The notes under the pieces are model-generated. The model had not been told where the DNA came from, ran no database searches, and was given only the letters and a program-made list of their open reading frames with translations. Below are positions 59,218 through 64,000 of a stretch of 64,000 nt of DNA, piece after piece. The translations under genes and the position numbers were made by a program. The DNA lies in the NCBI GenBank assembly GCA_030765525.1, contig JAVCCK010000015.1, forward strand, positions 98,734 through 162,733, read 5' to 3'. Position 1 is the first letter of the stretch, and the number at the start of each line of letters is the position of its first letter. The DNA is from Candidatus Lernaella stagnicola (GTDB lineage: Bacteria > Lernaellota > Lernaellaia > Lernaellales > Lernaellaceae).

Positions 59218-60527
59218 TCGCTACTCTGCCTTGATCTAATTTGTTTGTCGACATGTGATGCGTGCAATGAGTCACATAGATCGTCCTCTCGATTGAACGA
59301 GCCGTAAGCATAGTACGCAGCAGCTCGGCAACCACCGGCGCATTGAGAGATAACTTCACATGAACTGCATTTTTGAATGTCAAAAGCGCGAGTTCGAATG
59401 CCGAGGTCGTTAACCCTGTCCCAAATATCGGAGAATGCATTCACGCGCAGGTTGCCTAAAAGAAAATTACTTTCGCGGAGGAGGTTGCACGGATAGACAT
59501 CGCCATTCCAGTTGATATCAATAACCATGTGACCTATGCCGCAAACTGATTTATCCCTGTCTGGTACCGGGTTGTTTAGGCGCAAGGAGGTATTCTTCTC
59601 AATTCGCATCAACGTCTCCAAGCCAAACTCTTCTCTCAAGTGGTTGCTGACATCGCGAATTGTGGAATAGAGAGACGCTCCAGTCAGAGACAATCCTGCC
59701 GGTGTTGCGTGAGGAAAATCTCGAAAGTTGTTCGGTGTGTAATATCCGCCGTTCCTGACAGCGAAGCGAGCGATTTCCACTTGCTGATGCAAATTACCAC
59801 TGTGGATTGTCGGAGCCAACGTGAAAGGTAGCCCGGCAGCGATTGCATTATTGATGCCGTGCATGGTTCTCTCAAACGACCCCGCGCGCGTTCGATTATG
59901 TACGTCTTGTGTGATTCCGTCCAAACTGATTTGAATGTAAGAAATATGTTCACATGTGCTAAGGCGACTGGCCATTTCCTTTGTGAGCAACGTTCCATTG
60001 GTCAATACGGCACATCGAAGGTCTTTCTGGCCGATGAGTGTGACTATTGATAAAAAATTGCGATGGATAAGCGGCTCACCACCGGTAATTATTATGTGGC
60101 TATTAGGATTTTCCGCCTGGATTAACGTCAAGTAATTGTCTGCCTCTGCTAACGACATGAACTGTTGCTCGTTATGATTCCGGCCAAGATAGCAATAAGG
60201 GCAGAATAGGTTACAACGCTTGGTAATCGTGAAGTACACAGTCTCCAGAGGACTGCCATCGTTTAAAGAATAGGAACGGCGAAGCCATCCGTCCTGGGCT
60301 AGCATGTCCATGAATCCTTGCGCTATTTCGTGACTGTCGGGCATCCCGGCGCGCAAATAATGAGACGAAAGCTCATCAAAATTATTATTGCATTGTTGGA
60401 AGATCGCGAAAGGAAGCAGTTCTTCTTCTCTCAGAACAGAGAATGCTCCAATTTCGGGTTTCGATGCTAGAAAAACCTCACCAACCTGCCGGACGGTGAC
60501 ACCATCGTGGCACGAAAGGTAACTCAT
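59214..60527 (-). CDS. radical SAM/SPASM peptide maturase
   Basis: A 437-residue cytoplasmic enzyme. Residues 1-85 form a small domain that may be a leader-recognition (RRE-like) element. The radical SAM core has CNLFCPYC (Cys105, 109, 112, the 4Fe-4S cluster binding SAM) and ITGGEP near 147-152. The C-terminal SPASM region has Cys in KSVCGIGHMVID, GDVYPCNLL, CSSCEVISQCAGGC and DDLCDS for two auxiliary clusters. This build is that of sactipeptide, ranthipeptide and related maturases that form thioether or C-C links on peptide side chains. It follows the small Cys-rich peptide gene, which is its likely substrate. Confidence 0.9.
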   Translation of the reverse strand: MSYLSCHDGVTVRQVGEVFLASKPEIGAFSVLREEELLPFAIFQQCNNNFDELSSHYLRAGMPDSHEIAQGFMDMLAQDGWLRRSYSLNDGSPLETVYFTITKRCNLFCPYCYLGRNHNEQQFMSLAEADNYLTLIQAENPNSHIIITGGEPLIHRNFLSIVTLIGQKDLRCAVLTNGTLLTKEMASRLSTCEHISYIQISLDGITQDVHNRTRAGSFERTMHGINNAIAAGLPFTLAPTIHSGNLHQQVEIARFAVRNGGYYTPNNFRDFPHATPAGLSLTGASLYSTIRDVSNHLREEFGLETLMRIEKNTSLRLNNPVPDRDKSVCGIGHMVIDINWNGDVYPCNLLRESNFLLGNLRVNAFSDIWDRVNDLGIRTRAFDIQKCSSCEVISQCAGGCRAAAYYAYGSFNREDDLCDSLHASHVDKQIRSRQSSD

Positions 60528-60568
60528 GTTTAATGCAATCCCCTAATTGGATAAGACATATGAAAACT

Positions 60569-60671
60569 ACGCCCAGCGGCTATTGCGAATTATGCCACCG
60601 GTCTATTCAGTTCGATAGGAAAATACGGTTCTGTTTACATAACCATCCTTGACCTATCGGCCGCTGGGCGT
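60569..60671 (-). ncRNA. structured spacer RNA between peptide and maturase genes
   Basis: An outer perfect 12-bp stem pairs ACGCCCAGCGGC (60569-60580) with GCCGCTGGGCGT (60660-60671). Inside it an inner 7-bp stem pairs CGATAGG (60613) with CCTATCG (60653), and a GGTT/AACC hairpin sits within that. Nested stems of this size in a 273-bp gap between two operon genes suggest a stable RNA or processing or attenuation element. It could set a high peptide to enzyme ratio. Both strands fold equally; the operon direction makes the minus strand likelier. Confidence 0.6.
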
Positions 60672-60692
60672 AACTGGGCTCCCAAGGCGTCG

Positions 60693-60720
60693 CGTGGGCT
60701 CTAGTGAATGAAAGCCCACG
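60693..60720 (-). promoter_or_regulatory. hairpin just after the peptide gene
   Basis: An 8-bp perfect stem CGTGGGCT/AGCCCACG with a 12-nt loop lies 81 nt after the peptide stop codon. No T-run follows on the minus strand, so it is a stabilising or partial-termination hairpin rather than a classic terminator. Confidence 0.55.
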
Positions 60721-60800
60721 TAAGAGTGTATTGAAGGAAACAAAAAATCTTATATATTGTATGCGTACGCTCTGAACTGGAATCGAGTCTATCGACGTCG

Positions 60801-61025
60801 CTAGGCGCCGACGTCGCCACAGACTATGCATCCAATCGAGACACAAGCACAATTCTGTGATCCCGGAGTTGGTAATGCACCGGCGGGTTTCGGCACGTTA
60901 GTTTTAACGACAATCAGTGGGCTTTCGACACCTAGTTCTGCAAGAACAGCAATTGGATTTTCAGAGAATGCTTTCTGTAGTTTGGGGTCGGCGTAAATTT
61001 TCGCGTAAGCGTCTTTCGGAGTCAT
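60801..61025 (-). CDS. RiPP precursor peptide with NHLP/Nif11-like leader and four-Cys core
   Basis: A 74-residue peptide with AAGGAG before ATG 61025. Residues 1-36 (DAYAKIYADPKLQKAF, NPIAVLAELGVE) look like a short NHLP or Nif11-type leader. A linker with VPKPAGALPTPG leads to a tail with four Cys at 59, 61, 66 and 69 in the pattern C-x-C-x4-C-x2-C, ending GDVGA. Cleavage could occur after GA at 49-50. The Ser, Thr and Cys of the tail are candidate sites for radical SAM-made thioethers. No protease or transporter gene is nearby, so export and cleavage would use other loci. Confidence 0.8.
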   Translation of the reverse strand: MTPKDAYAKIYADPKLQKAFSENPIAVLAELGVESPLIVVKTNVPKPAGALPTPGSQNCACVSIGCIVCGDVGA

Positions 61026-61060
61026 TTCTCTCTCCTTTTACGTTTGGGCGACTTGTTATT

Positions 61061-61103
61061 GGTAACGATTACCATTATACAATAAAAATGAAACCGTATT
61101 GAA
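61061..61103 (-). promoter_or_regulatory. promoter with overlapping operator for the precursor operon
   Basis: On the minus strand a perfect TATAAT (61074-61079) follows a weak TTCAAT-like -35 at 61098-61103. Directly downstream a perfect dyad GGTAATCGTTACC (61061-61073) overlaps the expected start site. A repressor binding there would block the promoter. The leader is about 40 nt long. Confidence 0.6.
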
Positions 61104-61965
61104 AAACAGAACGAAGAATACATAATAATGTATACTATCGATATTATGAAACGGATAGCGTATCAAGTAAAAAAGTAAAAAGAATAATAAAAATAAAAAA
61201 GATATACTGATGAGTCGTCGTAATTGTTAACCAAATAGGTTCGACGGATTGCGGTTTACGGCTTCAAAAAACTAACCGGCAACGTTAAGAAAGCTACGAG
61301 CTGGGGGGCAGAGGCTATAGAACTGTTGCGTCGTGCGGCTCGCCGTCGAAGAAGTGAATGAGGGTGGAGGTGCCAAGGCGCCGGGCCACCTGGGTGTGAA
61401 GCTCGAAAGCGGCTTTGGTCATGCGAAAAACTTTCAGGGCGAGACCGAGCGGCACAGGTCGATAGTGCCGGCATCGAGATCGAAGACGGTGTTGTAACGT
61501 CCGAGGCCGTGGCTTTCGGTGGTGTAAGGCGGTCGGCTATTGATTTCGCTAGGAGCGGGATTGAGTGCCACGCAAGCGGCGTCGTGACGACGGAGGCGTC
61601 GTGCAAGTCGGGCGTGTGGAGCTATGCGAGACGCCCAACGAACTGGATTTACCGTTGGTCGAAGGAATGCCCGGGAGATGGGGGAATTCTAAATGCCGCT
61701 TTCGAAAAAGTTGCCCCTGGGGATAGTTGATCGTCGAACTTTACGAGCTAGTTCTTTCGCCGGCAGATTTTTGGATTCGTTCATTGTTTAGAATGAAATG
61801 AGCAGATACGAGGAAACTCCTCCGGCAAACCGGATGCGTACGGCGGCGCGCGCGGATTGAGTCTCGGTATCGCCACGGATAATTTGCAGGCAGGCGCCGA
61901 CTGAGTTCTTATTCAGCTTGACATGGAGACCGTTTTTTGGCAAAACCCGAACTCGCGCCGGTGAA
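61104..61965. other. AT-rich promoter flank, then degenerate GC-rich region with no intact gene
   Basis: 61104-61250 is very AT-rich with a small ATACAT/ATGTAT dyad. 61260-61740 is GC-rich and has coding-like bias in several broken frames. On the minus strand a frame reads TESHGLGRYNTVFDLDAGTIDL to a stop near 61450, and a shifted frame reads MTKAAFELHTQVARRLG and so on. The first resembles the C-terminal strands of linear amide (C45/C59-like) hydrolases, but only weakly. I treat it as gene debris. 61740-61965 has no feature I can name. Confidence 0.4.
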
Positions 61966-62002
61966 CACCGGCCGTTGTTCTTTATGATTGTGGTCCACAG
62001 TA
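61966..62002 (+). repeat. right direct repeat of the RiPP island
   Basis: 37 bp, three mismatches to 57218-57254. It runs directly into the first truncated tRNA-Asn unit, whose first nine bases are its last part. Together the two copies bracket 4.7 kb carrying the RiPP operon and the degenerate region. Confidence 0.8.
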
Positions 62003-62261
62003 GCTCAGTTGGTAGAGCGGTCCCGCCACTGGCGGGATTGGTTGCCGTTTGATAATTTGGTCCACAGTAGCTCAGTTGGTAGAGCGGTCCCGCCAGTGGC
62101 GGGATTGGTCGCGGTTTGACAATTTGGTCCACAGTAGCTCAGTTGGTAGAGCGGTCCCGCCAGTGGCGGGATTGGTCGCGTTTTGATAATTTGGTCCACA
62201 GTAGCTCAGTTGGTAGAGCGGTCCCGCCAGTGGCGGGATTGGTCGCGTTTTGATAATTTGG
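61994..62261 (+). repeat. four tandem 67-bp truncated tRNA-Asn units
   Basis: Units start at 61994, 62061, 62128 and 62195, exactly 67 bp apart, and the intact tRNA starts 67 bp after the last. Each begins with the first 29 bases of tRNA-Asn (acceptor strand, D arm, start of the anticodon stem). A strong CCCGCC-AGT-GGCGGG hairpin then replaces the anticodon arm; the first copy has ACT in the loop. GATTGGT and a TTTGATAATTTGG spacer follow, and the T arm and acceptor 3' strand are lost. Copies differ at only a few positions, so the array is recent or kept homogeneous. Confidence 0.9.
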
Positions 62262-62334
62262 TCCACAGTAGCTCAGTTGGTAGAGCGGTCGGCTGTTAAC
62301 CGATTGGTCGGGGGTTCGAGTCCCTCCTGTGGAG
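62262..62334 (+). tRNA. tRNA-Asn (GTT)
   Basis: A complete 73-nt cloverleaf. The acceptor stem TCCACAG pairs with CTGTGGA, discriminator G. D arm AGCTCAGTTGGTAGAGC, anticodon arm GTCGGCTGTTAACCGAT with anticodon GTT at 62295-62297, T arm GGGGGTTCGAGTCCCTC. CCA is not encoded. A hairpin terminator follows. Confidence 0.95.
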
Positions 62335-62343
62335 CTTCATCTT

Positions 62344-62377
62344 GGAGGCCTCGTCATGAAAACGGCGGGGCCTTTTT
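62344..62377 (+). terminator. rho-independent terminator after tRNA-Asn
   Basis: The stem GGAGGCCTCG pairs with CGGGGCCTTT (with G-T pairs) around a 12-nt loop and leads into TTTTT at 62373-62377. It ends the tRNA transcript just before the GIY-YIG gene. Confidence 0.7.
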
Positions 62378-62390
62378 ATTTGGATTTTCT

Positions 62391-62648
62391 ATGTTTTTCG
62401 TTTATGTGCTGCAGAGTGAAACGTCGGGGCGCTTTTATTGTGGCAGTACGGCAGACCTCGAAGAGCGCCTCAAGCGACACAACGATCAAAACTACACCGG
62501 CACCCAAACCACCAAACGATTCCCAGGCCCCTGGCGTCTTGTTTGGTCTATGGAATTACCGACACGAAGTGAAGCGATGGCAAAAGAGAAACAAATCAAA
62601 AAACGAGGGATTCAGCGTTTTCTGGTTGACCAAGAAATCCGACGGTAG
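62391..62648 (+). CDS. GIY-YIG nuclease domain protein (UPF0213 type)
   Basis: An 85-residue single-domain protein. FFVYVLQS and RFYCGSTADLEERLKRHN are the GIY-YIG core with the catalytic Arg, and LPTRSEAMAKEKQIKKRG carries the metal-binding Glu. The length is normal for the family, which is often encoded next to tRNA genes. The start ATG 62391 has no strong ribosome-binding site. The stop TAG lies inside a tRNA-like D arm (GGTAGAGC), so the coding sequence runs right into the tRNA fragment. It is a small DNA nuclease, possibly a mobile or homing-type element of the tRNA locus; that is inference. Confidence 0.88.
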   Translation: MFFVYVLQSETSGRFYCGSTADLEERLKRHNDQNYTGTQTTKRFPGPWRLVWSMELPTRSEAMAKEKQIKKRGIQRFLVDQEIRR

Positions 62649-62691
62649 AGCGGTCCCGCCGGAGGCGTTATTCGAACCCCTCCTGTGGAGC
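62644..62691 (+). pseudogene. mosaic tRNA-Asn fragment (D arm to 3' end)
   Basis: The segment starts with GGTAGAGCGGTCCCGCC, as in the truncated tandem units, and ends with TTCGAACCCCTCCTGTGGAGC, as in the T arm and acceptor end of the intact tRNA-Asn. The 5' acceptor strand is missing and the anticodon arm is replaced by GGAGGCGTTA. It looks like a recombinant of a truncated unit with a tRNA 3' end. Confidence 0.8.
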
Positions 62692-62708
62692 TTGTGATTC
62701 CAAGGACT

Positions 62709-62839
62709 TAGGCGATTCGTCGCCTAGGCCCGTTTCTTTTGAGTCACCATAGAGTCACCAACGCGACGCGAAAAGAGGCCCTTCCTCGGGCGACTTGTCG
62801 CCTAGGCCCTCTTCTTTTGAGTTAGCAATAAGTTAGCAA
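62709..62839 (+). repeat. two related hairpin plus direct-repeat modules
   Basis: Module 1 (62709-62760) and module 2 (62788-62839) share GGCGA-loop-TCGCC hairpins, then TAGGCCC, a T-rich TTCTTTTGAGT and paired short direct repeats: GAGTCACCA twice in module 1, AGTTAGCAA twice in module 2. The spacing of the elements is the same. They may be recombinase recognition sites or remains of attachment sites near the tRNA. Apart from these the 62695-62855 gap holds nothing I can name. Confidence 0.65.
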
Positions 62840-62855
62840 GCGGGCTCGTTTTCCC

Positions 62856-63107
62856 ATGTTTTTTTCTGTCGCCGTTGCTTCGCGCGGCGTGAGGTTTTCG
62901 CGCGCCGCAAGCCACGCCCGAACAAAAACCGCCGCCGATCTTCTACCCTCCGAGACGCGCCGGGCCTATGTCTCGGAACTTCAAGCACTCAAGACGGCAC
63001 GCCACGCGGGGCCGGTATCCGCCCGCCCTGCGTTTGTGGCCCTCGCAATCATCGAAAAATGGACGCCTCAAAATGCTGCGTATGAGGCGAGTAACGGGCT
63101 AGGATAA
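62856..63107 (+). CDS. hypothetical protein, doubtful
   Basis: An 83-residue frame from ATG 62856 without a visible ribosome-binding site. The sequence is Ala/Arg-rich (GVRFSRAASHARTKTAADL, LKTARHAGPVSA) and matches no family that I know. It may be a real small accessory gene or the broken end of an integrase-type gene, since tRNA-linked elements usually carry one. Confidence 0.3.
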   Translation: MFFSVAVASRGVRFSRAASHARTKTAADLLPSETRRAYVSELQALKTARHAGPVSARPAFVALAIIEKWTPQNAAYEASNGLG

Positions 63108-63163
63108 CGCAGTACAGGGGGCCTCCAGCCCCACAGGCACCAGGGTACACGCATCATCTGAAT

Positions 63164-63646
63164 CTAAAGGCCGAAATCTCGCAAGTTCTGTTGAATCGTT
63201 TCATTCATCTCGCGCATGATTTCTTCCTTCAGTTCCTCGTCTGTTTGCAAAAAGCCAATCTCTTCGAGTTGGCGCTTAACCGCAGGGTGCGTCGCGGCGA
63301 AAACAATGCGCGGCATTCCAAGCAAGTCGTCCAGGTTCACAACCGTGTCCGTAAAACCAAAACTATGCTTTGGCAACACTTTCAGCCCGATGCCGCCTCC
63401 GTAGTAGAGGCGTAAGAAACCGGCAACGAAAAACAACGTCACAACGATCACTACCGCCATAATGATTTTATTTTTAGGGAGGACCAATGAAACGTACTCA
63501 ATATTGCCTTCAGGTTTCCCGTTTGCCTTAGATGCTTTATTGCGATTTGAATAGAAGTACAATGCGACAAATGCAACCAAAGCAAACAGCAAAGCTATAA
63601 TAAACGTCGATATCGTGCTTGCCGCTTCCGTGTATAGTTGTTCCAT
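63164..63646 (-). CDS. two-segment membrane protein, unknown, accessory-type composition
   Basis: A 160-residue protein with membrane segments at about 13-33 (FIIALLFALVAFVALYFY) and 62-80 (IIMAVVIVVTLFFVAGFL). The C-terminal 60 residues are charged and probably coiled (TDEELKEEIMREMNETIQ). Codon usage is less GC-rich than in the core genes. No family recognised. It follows a small Leu-rich membrane peptide gene on the same strand after 24 bp. Confidence 0.65.
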   Translation of the reverse strand: MEQLYTEAASTISTFIIALLFALVAFVALYFYSNRNKASKANGKPEGNIEYVSLVLPKNKIIMAVVIVVTLFFVAGFLRLYYGGGIGLKVLPKHSFGFTDTVVNLDDLLGMPRIVFAATHPAVKRQLEEIGFLQTDEELKEEIMREMNETIQQNLRDFGL

Positions 63647-63669
63647 TTTTAGGTTTCTTTCGGGGTGAG

Positions 63670-63837
63670 CTAGGGCTCCCCGGTTAAGTCGGTCGCCAAT
63701 TCTGCGTTTTCCGCCTCCAGCGTCGCAAGTTCCGCTTGCAGCGTTTCAACGAAAGCAAATCCCACATCAAAATCCAGGCAAAAGGAGACAATAAGAAGCA
63801 ATCCCGCAGTCAGGCAAAGACAACCAATCGTTCTCAT
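63670..63837 (-). CDS. small membrane peptide with coiled-coil tail
   Basis: A 55-residue frame from ATG 63837, preceded by AAAGGGACGGGG. One membrane segment (CLCLTAGLLLIVSFCL) is followed by a short heptad-like stretch (VETLQAELATLEAENAELA). It lies 24 bp upstream of the 160-residue membrane protein and is probably cotranscribed. Rz1-type or similar phage small membrane proteins have comparable layout, but there is no direct evidence. Confidence 0.5.
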   Translation of the reverse strand: MRTIGCLCLTAGLLLIVSFCLDFDVGFAFVETLQAELATLEAENAELATDLTGEP

Positions 63838-64000
63838 TGGCCCCGTCCCTTTTTACTTTTCCACTACTTCCACGGGGGGGGGGGGGGGCGGCCCGGTGGA
63901 ATTCCTTTTTCACCCCGGGAGCTTTCTCAAAGGGGGGAAACCCCCCCTTTGGGGGCACCCGTCGTTGAGAGTGACGACCCACGGGGTTCGCGACAGGAAA
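63838..64000. other. low-quality contig end
   Basis: A run of 15 G at 63874-63888, then GC homopolymer blocks (GGGGGG, CCCCCCC, TTTGGGGG), is unlike the rest of the window and typical of poor base calls or low coverage at a contig end. I see no gene in it and would not trust any frame crossing it. Confidence 0.7.

Noticed and set aside
60607..60852. 81-codon minus-strand frame overlapping the precursor gene
   Set aside because: Overlaps the Cys tail in another frame, crosses the hairpins and has no start site.
61994..62334. CRISPR array
   Set aside because: The 67-bp units are contiguous without unique spacers and are tRNA-derived.
62329..62697. 122-codon plus-strand frame over the GIY-YIG gene
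   Set aside because: Alternative frame; the GIY-YIG motifs are only in the frame starting at 62391.

Overview
The window is about 64 kb of mostly GC-rich bacterial DNA, closely packed, with no rRNA, no CRISPR array and one intact tRNA. Many exported proteins carry long poly-aspartate stretches, either straight after a lipoprotein cysteine or just before a C-terminal Cys-Gly-Cys. With the mix of hybrid histidine kinase, pilin, dockerin-like repeats and glycan-acting lipoproteins, this suggests a free-living Gram-negative of the old 'Deltaproteobacteria' type (Myxococcota-like or a related deep lineage such as Ca. Lernaellota). That placement is a guess from protein style; no marker gene in the window settles it.

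Layout. 0-4.7 kb: an SdiA-regulated-type protein, a YhhN membrane protein, a nitronate monooxygenase and an ABC-F ATPase. 5-12 kb: a GH5-like lipoprotein behind a long leader, exported MsrB, a toroid-type glycosidase-like protein, a PfkB sugar kinase, an alpha/beta hydrolase lipoprotein and a decayed aldehyde dehydrogenase. 12-22.6 kb: a CoA-transferase/GNAT fusion, a beta-helix protein and a Cys-repeat protein that both end in poly-Asp plus CGC, a second toroid protein, an acyltransferase and a GGQ release-factor-like protein. 22.7-30.8 kb: a giant FAD/Fe-S/CCG oxidoreductase, a PfkB-like/AAA+ fusion and two hydrolases. 30.8-44.2 kb: mostly housekeeping and envelope functions, including a PNGase F-like lipoprotein, L,D-transpeptidase, MsrA and glutathione peroxidase.

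44.4-55.8 kb is a run of poly-Asp lipoproteins (dockerin-bearing, FG-GAP-like, two DUF4185-like paralogues, a double Lcl-domain protein) plus a small barrel protein with a poly-Asp loop. They look like a surface or periplasmic set for polysaccharide or glycoprotein handling. MsrA, MsrB and the peroxidase all have export signals, which points to oxidative repair outside the cytoplasm.

57.2-62.7 kb is the most unusual part. A minus-strand operon holds a 74-residue peptide with an NHLP/Nif11-like leader and a four-Cys tail, a radical SAM/SPASM maturase and two paralogous proteins of unknown family, joined by 4-bp overlaps. I read it as an undescribed RiPP system. It is more AT-rich than its surroundings and is bracketed by 37-bp imperfect direct repeats (34/37 identical) that include the first bases of tRNA-Asn. 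Its right edge runs into four 67-bp tandem copies of a truncated tRNA-Asn with a replaced anticodon arm, then the intact tRNA-Asn, a GIY-YIG nuclease gene and a mosaic tRNA fragment. The last 1.3 kb carries small membrane proteins of accessory or phage-like character and ends in poor-looking sequence with a 15-G run.
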